Source of the DNA: a virus
Direction: 5' to 3' (one strand)
Virus record (IMG/VR): IMGVR_UViG_3300050119_000254
Span: 1 to 52,593 of that record
Length of the DNA: 52,593 bases
Every line of letters begins with the position of its first letter. Positions within the stretch are counted from its first letter, which is position 1. Below are positions 24,749-32,295 of the stretch, one piece after another. The position numbers were made by a program, and so were the translations under genes. The notes beneath the pieces were generated by a model that ran no database searches, was not told the DNA's origin, and saw nothing but the letters and a program-made list of their open reading frames with translations.

Positions 24749-25080
24749 TCAGCTTGTAGATATATTGGTAATTTCCCTGCGATGCTTCAACAATCGGTCG
24801 ATATAATCGCCTTGATCATCGTGCAGCGGGAAGTTGAGCACCGCCTCCAAACGGCGGATGAGCACAGGGTGTCTGAGCTGACGCAATGCCTTGCCTTCAA
24901 TTTGACGAACGCGTTCGGCCCCAATCCCACGCTTCTCTCCAGCGTCAGTTTGTCTCCGTAGAACCCGCAACGGTCGAAGATTACGGAACGTTCGCGCTCA
25001 TCCAGGGACATCACCACATCCTCCACTTCATGGATAGTTTCTTGCTCGGAGATGATTTCGAAAGGCGATGGGTAAGTCAT
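24749..25080 (-). pseudogene. sigma-70 region 4 protein, frameshifted
   Basis: ATG 25080 opens with VEDVVMSLDERERSVIFDR and GFYGDKLTLE, a clear start of sigma region 4. The helix-turn-helix continues in another frame as KRGIGAERVRQIEGKALRQL and RHP. Compared with the family, the EEVG segment between LTLE and the recognition helix is missing a few bases, which explains the shift. Together they make a about 110-residue stand-alone sigma-4 protein, possibly a phage promoter-specificity factor. A leaderless-type promoter lies 6 nt upstream. Whether the shift is real or an assembly error cannot be seen here. Confidence 0.65.
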
Positions 25081-25086
25081 GTCGCG

Positions 25087-25116
25087 ACTTTAGCAACATA
25101 ATCGATCGTTTGTCAA
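25087..25116 (-). promoter_or_regulatory. leaderless-type sigma70 promoter
   Basis: TTGACA (25116-25111), 18 nt, TAAAGT (25092-25087), then exactly 6 nt to the ATG at 25080, so transcription should begin at or next to the start codon. Confidence 0.65.
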
Positions 25117-25119
25117 GTT

Positions 25120-25818
25120 TCATTGCCCCCAATAATCGTCGCACCCATAATGCATTGACCCGAGAAACATGTTCTTCATCTCTGGGAAGCTCCCCGGAAC
25201 GCCATCCGGAAAAAGGTTGCCGAAGTTGTGCGCGCCGATCGCGTCAATCCATGCCTTATATCTCAACCACCTTTCCAGGATATTGCCGTCCTCGGGCCGC
25301 AGACTGTCTTCGTTGATGATGCAAGCATATCGCATGAAAACGAAGCCAAGACGGTGGCGGTAAATGGATGGATGACGGAAGTGCGGCATTTTATCGAAAC
25401 AGCTTACATAGTTTGCCTTGGCGACGGTCAGGACGCTGGTGACGCGCGCCTCTCGGAGCGGCACTATCCTGATCAGGTAACATCGGATCATATGGAGCAC
25501 AAACTCTCGAACTTCCTGCGCGGAGACTGGCATGGTAGTGTCGATAATCCGCACTGGCACCGTTCCTAGGCCCCACGGCACTCCGTGAGGATGGTAGATG
25601 AACCGATGTACATGTTTCCGCCCTGTCGATCTCCCTCGCTCTGTGATGGTCCCATAGAGATATCCACCCGCCCAAAAGTCGTGGGCTTCATATCTGACGT
25701 CAAAAATATCTTCAGCTTGATGCGGCTTCTTAAACGGCTCAGAAAATGTTGCCTTACCAACACGTTTAGGAAGCGCGAACGCTTCTACGGTATGATCGGT
25801 CAGTTGTCTCTCAGTCAT
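25120..25818 (-). CDS. hypothetical protein
   Basis: A 232-aa protein rich in Arg, His and aromatics (HVHRFIYHPHGVPWGLG, CYLIRIVPLREARVTSVL). No family recognised. It is transcribed from its own leaderless-type promoter, in the early-type cluster with the sigma-4 gene downstream. Confidence 0.6.
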   Translation of the reverse strand: MTERQLTDHTVEAFALPKRVGKATFSEPFKKPHQAEDIFDVRYEAHDFWAGGYLYGTITERGRSTGRKHVHRFIYHPHGVPWGLGTVPVRIIDTTMPVSAQEVREFVLHMIRCYLIRIVPLREARVTSVLTVAKANYVSCFDKMPHFRHPSIYRHRLGFVFMRYACIINEDSLRPEDGNILERWLRYKAWIDAIGAHNFGNLFPDGVPGSFPEMKNMFLGSMHYGCDDYWGQ

Positions 25819-25824
25819 AGGTTG

Positions 25825-25853
25825 ATGTTAGCATCGCGTTCGGCGTTCGTCAA
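25825..25853 (-). promoter_or_regulatory. leaderless-type sigma70 promoter
   Basis: TTGACG (25853-25848), 17 nt, TAACAT (25830-25825), then 6 nt to the ATG at 25818. Confidence 0.65.
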
Positions 25854-25871
25854 GCTCTACATTCGTTGGCC

Positions 25872-26592
25872 GTGAACATCGCCGTGTTATTCGATGGGGC
25901 CGGGTTATCGAGACTTGGACTCGAACTCTCGGGTCATATTTGCACCGGGATTGAACTCGATCCGGTTGCTCACTATCTGTCGGGATTCGTCGGCTCTGGG
26001 AACTGTCAGCTGGGTGACGCCACCAAGTTCGACGTTTCCGGGTTCGATGCCGTCTGGGCCAGCCCGCCCTGTCAGAAGCGCAGCGGAGCCATTAAGGATC
26101 GGTTTCACAAGACCGGCGTCCGCCGCCCAGAGTTTGCCGAGGATCACCTAGCATGGTCGTTGAAGATCGAGGCTCCCGTGCTCTGGGTCGAGAACCATTC
26201 AAGGGAGTCGCGGCAACGAGTGGGGGACTGCCTACAACGCTGCGCAGTTTCTGGAGGTTCCAATCCAGTGTCGCAACCGGATCGTGGGCGGACATTACCG
26301 GGCGCCTGCAGTTTTCCGCCCATATCGGCGCTCCTATGGACCGATCTGCCCCACTATTTCAGCGACTGAGTATAAGGGATGCGCGTCCGATCGGCTGCGA
26401 GCGTCCCGGTTCTATGGCCGCAAGCTGACTGTGGACGAATGCGCCTACCACCAAGGGTTCACGATCCCAGATGGGTGGCGGAAGCCGATGTTCGGGTTGT
26501 CGCCCGCGCAATGGCTATACCGTCTCTACAACGCGATCGGCAACGGCGTTGAGGTCAACATGGCTAAGGCGTTCGGCTGGGCGTATCGCTAA
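25872..26592 (+). pseudogene. C5-cytosine DNA methyltransferase with frameshifts
   Basis: The N-terminal frame carries motif I (VLFDGAGLSRLG), an acidic ELD motif and motif IV ASPPCQKRSG with the catalytic Cys, then motif VI WVEN. Near 26195-26220 homology passes through a second frame (EPFKGVA) into a third (NEWGTAYNAAQFLEVPIQCR, then SRFYGRKLTVDECAYHQGF), ending in the typical motif X AIGNGVEVNMAKAFGW. About 240 residues in all, a normal size for small phage methyltransferases. Two closely spaced indels separate the frames. GTG 25872 has a CATTC box 7 nt upstream. Enzyme class is confident; target site is not deducible. Confidence 0.75.
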
Positions 26593-26629
26593 TCTCCATA
26601 GCATGGTCACAATGGATGGGCATTAAGCG

Positions 26630-26637
26630 CTAAGTAT
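26630..26637 (+). promoter_or_regulatory. late-type CTAAGTAT box
   Basis: CTAAGTAT ends exactly 4 nt before the ATG at 26642. Confidence 0.5.
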
Positions 26638-26641
26638 CTGG

Positions 26642-27088
26642 ATGCCAGATGCGTTAGTTGAAGTCACCTTAGACATTTTGCTGATCGATGATCAGGAGCC
26701 TATTCACCAGGCGCTTAAGGCCGTCTTTACGTTCCCGCCGCCGCTGACTTACCGGCTCCATAGCGCCTTCTCAATCGAGGAAGGGATTAAGATGGCGACA
26801 TTCATGCAGCCGCACGTCATCTTGCTGGATCTCCACTTTCCGATTGAATCTCCCGATATGGAGGGCGCCCTAGCAGCCATTCCGGGACTGTCTCAGCATG
26901 GGGCCGTGATTCCGTTCACCGGCTACGAGACTCAGAAGCTCTGGGGGCGCGCCATCTCACTAGGCGCCGTTGACTTTTTGTCCAAGGAAATATTGCGTGA
27001 TCCCAACGATCGCAAGCTGCTCATCCATGCGATCACCAACGCAACGTTTCTGCACGACGCTCGACAACAGTCATGTCAACGCCCCTAA
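26642..27088 (+). CDS. stand-alone response-regulator receiver protein
   Basis: A 148-aa CheY-like domain: acidic pair in ILLIDDQEP near residues 14-18, phospho-acceptor Asp in VILLDLHFP near 62, Thr in PFTGYE near 95 and the invariant Lys in LSKE near 115. No output domain. It is expressed from a late-type box, so it may act at the end of infection or be a virion component; both are guesses. It overlaps the next gene by 16 bp. Confidence 0.75.
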   Translation: MPDALVEVTLDILLIDDQEPIHQALKAVFTFPPPLTYRLHSAFSIEEGIKMATFMQPHVILLDLHFPIESPDMEGALAAIPGLSQHGAVIPFTGYETQKLWGRAISLGAVDFLSKEILRDPNDRKLLIHAITNATFLHDARQQSCQRP

Positions 27089-27582
27089 GTGAACAACAGA
27101 AAGAATTTCTTGGACTCGCCGCGCAATATGTTTTCTCTGGTCATGGAATGCTGTTGCTGCCGCCGCCTTCTCCACCACCTAGGCCGTCGTCCTCTCGTAT
27201 AGCGATCTTCACCGCCGTGGTGCTCTGCATCACCGCGATTGTAGCTCCCACTTGTTCGTTCATCTGGTACCTGGCCTACAAGGAGCGAGACTTCGCGGAC
27301 GCTCGCCGGGACATCAACGACATTCGGGCCAACGACGTCGCTGGGCTCCGGGCCTCCGTCACGCTGCTGAAGTCCAACGCGGTCATGCATGAGAAGCAAA
27401 TTCAGTGGTTGCGCGCCACTGCCGGGAACCCGGATAACAAGTGGACGTTGAGCATGGAGACGTTTACGCTGGATTACCTGTGTCAGCAGAACGGATTGAA
27501 GCCTTTTGACCTCAAGCGCATCCACGAGAACTTGATGCAGGACTTTCCGCACACGGAGTTTCCGGAAGCGTTGGATCAATAG
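27073..27582 (+). CDS. single-pass membrane protein with coiled coil
   Basis: A 169-aa protein: Pro-rich stretch (LLPPPSPPPRPSSS) at about 26-39, one membrane helix (IAIFTAVVLCITAIVAPTC) at about 42-62, then a periplasmic-type helical region (DINDIRANDVAGLRASVTLL). The layout would fit a spanin-like or anchoring protein. Its 3' end overlaps the convergent gene by 71 bp. Confidence 0.55.
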   Translation: MSTPLSEQQKEFLGLAAQYVFSGHGMLLLPPPSPPPRPSSSRIAIFTAVVLCITAIVAPTCSFIWYLAYKERDFADARRDINDIRANDVAGLRASVTLLKSNAVMHEKQIQWLRATAGNPDNKWTLSMETFTLDYLCQQNGLKPFDLKRIHENLMQDFPHTEFPEALDQ

Positions 27583-28828
27583 CGTATCCGCTAGTTTTGG
27601 CCGACAGATCGAAGTTCCGTTCGATGAAATCAATCACCTCCTGATGGTCGATGGAGCGCGGGAACACGATGTTGGGACCATGCTGATCTAAGTAAATGGC
27701 CTTAAGGTTGCCGAATTGTTTGAGTCCCGATGAAGTGCTGGCGCCGCACTCGTGAGACCCGCACTCAAACTCTCGTTGCGACTTGATTGGAACGTCGTCC
27801 GGGTGATCGGATATCAGCGGACAATGGAAGTGGACCACGCAGTCAAATCCGGGATGATCGTGGAAGACCATGCGCTGCGACTGGCCGCCCACTGATGGTT
27901 TGGCTCCATAAGCGATGACGGTATCCGGTCCGTCTGTGCGCACCAATACCATCCCGACTTCGTTGAGGCGGTTGAAGTTCGATTTACGGATCGAGGTCAG
28001 GAATGAACTTTCATCAAGCTGCACTGCGAAATGTCCGACCGTCGCGCCCTTGAACGGCTTGTAAGCGTTTCTGGCGATGCAATGATCAACAACTGTACGA
28101 AGCGACTCTGGAACGAGATCGGACTTCCATGGAATTGGCTCTCCGCTCACTACCGTGGAGCGGGTAAACGTCAGGTGCGATCGAAGCAGCGCCATTTGCA
28201 CGAGCCCGCGCAGCGCCTCATCTCTGTTCGCGGTGTCGTGATAGACGGCTTCCTCGGGTGTCACCACCATGTTTTGGCGGCTGAGCGCATCATTGACCAT
28301 CACCAGATTGGAACTAGACTCCTTGAGCAACCGCAAACCGGCGTTGAACATCTGCGCGCCCGTGGCTCCGCAGGTCGTCTTGAACGACGCCAGTGTGATG
28401 TCCTTGCGATTTTTCCGGATTAAGGAGACGATCTTGGGGGCCGGTTCCAAATAGACCGAATATTGACCACCGCCTCGGGTGTTGAGCCGTGGCGCATATT
28501 TGCCAGTCTCCATCGACATTTGAATGTCACCCTCAGTAAGGTTGGGGGTGAAGTCGGTGACCGCTGCCGTGAAGAACACGATCTTGGCTCTCTGGTCTTC
28601 GACCATGGCCTCCACTGCTACAGTCAAATCTTGGTTGGTGACAACGTGGGAGTGCACTGGGTCAGCCATTTTGGTCAGGATCAATCTCACATCGAGCGCC
28701 GAGGTTTGCTTCCCGCACTCTTCCGCGATCCGGCGGGCCGTCGTTCCGAAGGCTGGGGCGGTCAGCGCCAGATGGTTGACGATCGGCATTATAGTGCCGC
28801 CACCGAAAATATAGATAAGCTTGTTCAT
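27512..28828 (-). CDS. fusion of CoaB-like and class II aldolase-like domains
   Basis: A 438-aa protein. Residues about 1-215 resemble the phosphopantothenoylcysteine synthetase (CoaB) fold: GGGTIMPIVNHLALT, TAAVTDFTP, LASFKTTCG and LVMVNDALSR. Residues about 240-400 resemble class II aldolase/adducin proteins: GHFAVQLDESSFLTSIRKSN, GAKPSVGGQSQRMVFHDHPG, and metal-type His in VVHFHCPL. I know of no characterised enzyme with this pairing. The second Met (28828) is taken as the start because the leaderless-type promoter places its -10 exactly 6 nt before it. Activities are inferred from fold-level similarity. Confidence 0.6.
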   Translation of the reverse strand: MNKLIYIFGGGTIMPIVNHLALTAPAFGTTARRIAEECGKQTSALDVRLILTKMADPVHSHVVTNQDLTVAVEAMVEDQRAKIVFFTAAVTDFTPNLTEGDIQMSMETGKYAPRLNTRGGGQYSVYLEPAPKIVSLIRKNRKDITLASFKTTCGATGAQMFNAGLRLLKESSSNLVMVNDALSRQNMVVTPEEAVYHDTANRDEALRGLVQMALLRSHLTFTRSTVVSGEPIPWKSDLVPESLRTVVDHCIARNAYKPFKGATVGHFAVQLDESSFLTSIRKSNFNRLNEVGMVLVRTDGPDTVIAYGAKPSVGGQSQRMVFHDHPGFDCVVHFHCPLISDHPDDVPIKSQREFECGSHECGASTSSGLKQFGNLKAIYLDQHGPNIVFPRSIDHQEVIDFIERNFDLSAKTSGYAIDPTLPETPCAESPASSSRGCA

Positions 28829-28834
28829 GCTCAT

Positions 28835-28863
28835 AGGTTAGCGTCACTACTGGCGTCTGTCAA
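28835..28863 (-). promoter_or_regulatory. leaderless-type sigma70 promoter
   Basis: TTGACA (28863-28858), 17 nt, TAACCT (28840-28835), then 6 nt to the second ATG at 28828. The first ATG (28834) would abut the -10 box, so the second start is more likely. Confidence 0.65.
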
Positions 28864-28882
28864 TTCTGGCATTCGGAGACGG

Positions 28883-29581
28883 ATGAAGCTATGGTACATT
28901 CACCCGGAGTCAAACTGCGTCGTCGCCAGTGAGCCGACGGATGGTGATGGATGCTTGGTCGAGCTGGGACCGTGCGTCACAGGCAGGAGAGCGGAGATCT
29001 TGTCACTGCTGCGAAACAATAAGATAGATCCGAGGCAGTTTACCGGAATCCCGTCGCAAGCTTATGCTGGGATTGGATCGCGGCAAACGCCTGACTGGGT
29101 GCTGGAGCGGATGGAAACGGTGGCAGAATTCTTAGCCGCATCTGGATGGACGCTCAGGAGTGGTGGCGCTGAGGGAGCTGACACAGCGTTTGAACGTGGC
29201 TGCATCAAGGGAGCCGGGAAGCGCGAAATCTTTCTGCCGTGGGCCGGGTTCAATGACAGCCGATCTTTTCTCCATACGATCCCGGCGGAGGCGTTCAAAC
29301 TGGCCGAACGATATCACCCATCATGGTTATCGCTCAAGCAGGGAGCGCAGAAATTGATGGCCAGAAATTGTCAACAGGTGCTGGGCTCCCACCTTAACGA
29401 CCCGGTTGAGTTCATCATCTGTTACACGGCGGGTGGGCGAGGTTCTGGCGGAACCGGCCAGGCGCTCAGGATCGCCGACGATCGTAACATTCCGGTGCTC
29501 GACATGGGCCAGTTTTGCTCGCTCAACGTGCTCGATAACGCGATCTGCAACTTCTTGCAACACTATGCGGTCGCATCCTAA
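28883..29581 (+). CDS. SLOG/DprA-type nucleotide-binding protein
   Basis: A 232-aa protein. An N-terminal about 60 residues precede a Rossmann-type SLOG core: YAGIGSRQTPDWVLERMETV, LRSGGAEGADTAFERG, LPWAGFND and a later GGRGSGGTGQALRIA. Phages commonly carry such proteins; roles range from nucleotide binding to signalling, and none is proven for this branch. ATG 28883 has a CATTC box (28870-28874) 8 nt upstream, which rules against the longer frame. Confidence 0.7.
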   Translation: MKLWYIHPESNCVVASEPTDGDGCLVELGPCVTGRRAEILSLLRNNKIDPRQFTGIPSQAYAGIGSRQTPDWVLERMETVAEFLAASGWTLRSGGAEGADTAFERGCIKGAGKREIFLPWAGFNDSRSFLHTIPAEAFKLAERYHPSWLSLKQGAQKLMARNCQQVLGSHLNDPVEFIICYTAGGRGSGGTGQALRIADDRNIPVLDMGQFCSLNVLDNAICNFLQHYAVAS

Positions 29582-29585
29582 GTAT
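29578..29585 (+). promoter_or_regulatory. late-type CTAAGTAT box
   Basis: CTAAGTAT contains the TAA stop of the gene before and ends exactly 4 nt before the GTG at 29590. Confidence 0.5.
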
Positions 29586-29589
29586 CCGG

Positions 29590-30135
29590 GTGAACCCATT
29601 CGATTTCGCTCAATTACTGGAATCCGGTGACAAGTCATATAGTTGCACAATGTTAATGATGCCGGAAGAGGTTTGCCGGATCATCCAGCAAGTTCAGGAC
29701 GATATTGACGAAGATGATCTTGCTGGCGACGGGTTGGAGACGGAATATCACACGACAATCATGTACGGAACGCATACCGACGACCTTGACGAGATCAAGG
29801 AGGCACTGCGGTCAACCGGCATTAAGGAAGTAAGGTTCAAGATCGGCGACCTGACCAGCTTTCCGCCGTCCGTTTACTCGGATGGCGCTTCGGTCCTCAA
29901 ATATGACGTGGAGAGCGACGACCTGAACGAGCTCCACGAAGCTCTGGCCAAGCTTAAGTGCACGGAATCGTTTAAAAATTATCACGCGCATTGTACAGTC
30001 GCGTATGTCGATAGTGGTGTGGTCGACCGTTACACCGGCAAACCTTTCCCGAAGCGCAGGGAGTTGACATCCGATCAAGTTATGTTTTCAACGTCCGACC
30101 GCAAAAAGACGACGTTCAAGCTGTCCGACCCATGA
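29590..30135 (+). CDS. 2H phosphoesterase with capsid-targeting-like tag
   Basis: A 181-aa protein. It opens with the tag MNPFDFAQLLES. The body has the two H-x-T motifs of the 2H phosphoesterase superfamily: YHTTIMYG near residue 53 and HAHCTVAYV near 134, spaced as in that family. Members include RNA 2',3'-cyclic phosphodiesterases and Acb1, the T4 enzyme that degrades CBASS cyclic nucleotides. The tag suggests packaging and injection, which would suit an immediate anti-defence role; this is inference. GTG start 4 nt after a late-type box; ATGA overlap with the next tagged gene. Confidence 0.75.
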   Translation: MNPFDFAQLLESGDKSYSCTMLMMPEEVCRIIQQVQDDIDEDDLAGDGLETEYHTTIMYGTHTDDLDEIKEALRSTGIKEVRFKIGDLTSFPPSVYSDGASVLKYDVESDDLNELHEALAKLKCTESFKNYHAHCTVAYVDSGVVDRYTGKPFPKRRELTSDQVMFSTSDRKKTTFKLSDP

Positions 30136-30656
30136 CGCCTGCGACCTATGCGGAATTGTTGGAGGACAAGATCCGGATCATCCATTACTCAGATGAGATG
30201 TTCGATGACGACGAAGAAATGGACGACGACTGGAAATATGAGGCCAGGCAATCGATCGGTGAGCAAGTTACATGCTGCTTTCATTCGAACGATCTACGGT
30301 GGGTGAACAATATGGATATCGGGATGCTGGCCTTGGGTCGGGACCCAGACGAATATTGGGACCCGTTCGTGGCCGGGTGCACAGTCTATCGGGAATACCA
30401 GGACCCAGATAGTAACGAGCATGTCTACAGTTTTGACATCGCGGTTCGCAAGAGCCATCAGAGAGGCACGATCGGGTGGAGCCTAGTTAAGGCATCGATC
30501 CAGGAGGCGAGATCGCTGGAATGTGACGTCATCAAGCTTTATGTCATCAACCCGTTGATGTACAAGATGCTGACGAAAATGTTCGGGTTCCGGGACGAGG
30601 AAGAGCCTCCGGATGCCCGCAACGGGTTCCGAGCCCATGTAGTGCTCTATCTATAA
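30132..30656 (+). CDS. GNAT acetyltransferase with capsid-targeting-like tag
   Basis: A 174-aa protein. Tag MTPATYAELLED, then an acidic stretch (DEMFDDDEEMDDD), then a GNAT core with the acetyl-CoA loop AVRKSHQRGTIGWSLV near residues 104-119 and a C-terminal NPLMYKMLTKMFGF. A packaged acetyltransferase would parallel T4's injected ADP-ribosyltransferase Alt in acting on host proteins early; target unknown. Coupled to its neighbours (ATGA upstream). Confidence 0.7.
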   Translation: MTPATYAELLEDKIRIIHYSDEMFDDDEEMDDDWKYEARQSIGEQVTCCFHSNDLRWVNNMDIGMLALGRDPDEYWDPFVAGCTVYREYQDPDSNEHVYSFDIAVRKSHQRGTIGWSLVKASIQEARSLECDVIKLYVINPLMYKMLTKMFGFRDEEEPPDARNGFRAHVVLYL

Positions 30657-30658
30657 GG

Positions 30659-30904
30659 ATGAGCCCGACCGACTTTGATCAACTGCTGGAGGATCGACCA
30701 GGAACAACCACGCTCGACAATTTGTCACCGGCGGGGCAACGGCAGGTGCTCAAGATGGTGCAGGACTATCTGGCCACCCATCCGATCCCGGAGTCCGGCA
30801 ACCCAGACTTTACCGAGCTGGCCCGTCAGACTGGATTAACTGACCAGTCGCTGATCGAGGTGCTCAATCAGGTGGCCAGCCGTCGTCAACCTGTTCACGC
30901 GTAA
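30659..30904 (+). CDS. hypothetical protein with capsid-targeting-like tag
   Basis: An 81-aa helical protein opening with MSPTDFDQLLED. A second possible protease site, IPES, lies near residue 42. The start is two bases after the previous stop. No domain recognised. Third in a row of tagged genes. Confidence 0.6.
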   Translation: MSPTDFDQLLEDRPGTTTLDNLSPAGQRQVLKMVQDYLATHPIPESGNPDFTELARQTGLTDQSLIEVLNQVASRRQPVHA

Positions 30905-30925
30905 TCACATGCTTTTACTGATCAT

Positions 30926-32181
30926 CATCAAACTAGAAACAAATCATTGATGTGCCGAGGTCGTCAAATCATATACATTCTTTAGGCCAGTGATCGCAGC
31001 ATTCAAATATCGGCTCTACCTCAATGTTGATCAGCGCATCGCGCTGGCCCAGCACTTTGGCTGTGTCCGGTGGGTGTACAACTGGGCGCTCGCTAAGAAG
31101 TCCACCGCATGGAAAGACGAAAAGAAAACGATTTCACGGTTCGATCTCAGTGCCGAGCTACCAAAATTGAAGCGTGCCGAAGGCACGGAGTGGCTGGGCG
31201 AGGTCACCGCCCAATGCCTCCAGCAGTCGTTACGGTGCCTTGATCAGGCATACCAACACTTCTTCAAGGACGGTCGTGGGTTTCCGAAGTTCAAGCGCAA
31301 AGATGGTTGCCAATCGTGCCAGTTCCCCCAAGGCGTGAAGACTGATTTTGAAGATGATCGATTGACGTTCCCACACATCGGTTCGGTGAGAGCAGTGTTC
31401 GACCGCCGGTTTCATGGCAAGATCAAGACCACAACGGTCTCAAAGACATCCACTGGTAAGTACTTCGCATCGATCACCGTTGACACCGGTGTGGACGTTC
31501 CCGAAACGGAGCCGTACTCGATGCATTCATCCGTGGGCGTCGATCTTGGTCTCACACACTTTGCCACGCTCTCCACCGGAGAGAAAATCGACAATCCACG
31601 TCTAGCGCGCAAGGCCAAGCAGGCGTTGGCACGCGCCCAACGTCGTTTATCTCGTTGTAAGGCCGGTTCCAAGAACCGCGCGAAGCGGAAGCTGAGGGTG
31701 GCGCGCATTAGTGAGCGCGTCGTTAATCAGCGACAAGACTTTCTTCATCAGTTATCCACGAGGTTGATTCGCGAGAATCAAGCGATCTGCCTTGAGACGC
31801 TCAGCGTCGAGAACATGAAGAAGAACCGTTGCCTCGCGTTTAGCGTGAGCGACGTGGGCTGGTCCACTTTTGTGGACCTATTGAAGTACAAAGCCATCAA
31901 ATACGGTAAAACCATATTGAGAATTGGACGGTTCGAGCCGTCGTCCAAACAGTGCTCATGCGGTGTCGTGAACCACGAACTGACGCTCCGCGATAGAACA
32001 TGGACGTGCAGGTCATGTGATGTCACGCACGATCGTGACGTGCTGGCGGCCCAGAACATACGCCGAATGGCGTTCGACAACTTAGTAGGGCAGGATATGC
32101 CCGAACTTAACGCCTGCCGAGATTCCGCCATAGCGGGGTCGATGAAACAGGAAGTATCAAACCAGACCAGATACAAATCAT
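30926..32181 (+). mobile_element. IS200/IS605-type element carrying only tnpB
   Basis: The right end (about 32091-32181) matches the 199-bp element inside queC at over 80 percent by eye, including hairpins GGGCA/TGCCC and CCGC/GCGG, and stops at acaaatcat (32173-32181). The left boundary is set by restoring the interrupted reading frame. No tnpA is present, so mobility would need help in trans. Repeated ATCAT makes each boundary uncertain by a few bases. Confidence 0.7.
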
Positions 32182-32273
32182 CATCGTTTGTTGCGGCGGC
32201 CACGGGCTGTGGCGCGGATGGGGTTATGGTAATGGTGGGTTGCTGGGTTTGCTGCTCATTGTGCTGCTTCTGA
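30990..32273 (+). CDS. tnpB: TnpB RNA-guided nuclease
   Basis: A 427-aa OrfB/TnpB protein. N-terminal helical part (YRLYLNVDQRIALAQHFGC), RuvC Asp in SVGVDLGLTHFATL near residue 184, RuvC Glu in ICLETLSVENM near 268, zinc ribbon CSCG...CRSC near 327-348, and the third RuvC Asp in HDRDVLAAQNI. All catalytic residues are present, so it may be active. The last about 35 codons run past the element's right end into host sequence. GTG start with a CATTC box 9 nt upstream. The 3' part should also encode the guide RNA. Confidence 0.9.
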   Translation: MIAAFKYRLYLNVDQRIALAQHFGCVRWVYNWALAKKSTAWKDEKKTISRFDLSAELPKLKRAEGTEWLGEVTAQCLQQSLRCLDQAYQHFFKDGRGFPKFKRKDGCQSCQFPQGVKTDFEDDRLTFPHIGSVRAVFDRRFHGKIKTTTVSKTSTGKYFASITVDTGVDVPETEPYSMHSSVGVDLGLTHFATLSTGEKIDNPRLARKAKQALARAQRRLSRCKAGSKNRAKRKLRVARISERVVNQRQDFLHQLSTRLIRENQAICLETLSVENMKKNRCLAFSVSDVGWSTFVDLLKYKAIKYGKTILRIGRFEPSSKQCSCGVVNHELTLRDRTWTCRSCDVTHDRDVLAAQNIRRMAFDNLVGQDMPELNACRDSAIAGSMKQEVSNQTRYKSSSFVAAATGCGADGVMVMVGCWVCCSLCCF

Positions 32274-32295
32274 TGATGCTTTTGCGCCACTAATC

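Larger units (their letters stand above)
30909..32293 (+). pseudogene. small membrane-peptide gene interrupted by the TnpB element
   Basis: Joining 30909-30925 to 32182-32293 restores an open frame of 42 codons: MLLLIII, a Gly/Trp/Tyr segment (GHGLWRGWGYGNGG), then LLGLLLIVLLLMMLLRH and stop. This looks like the small DUF3309-type membrane peptides. The IS605-type element sits after an ATCAT in the left flank, and its removal restores the frame exactly. Confidence 0.6.

Noticed and set aside
28463-28882. Long upstream extension of the SLOG-type gene
   Set aside because: It is antisense to the CoaB/aldolase-like gene and the CATTC box supports ATG 28883.
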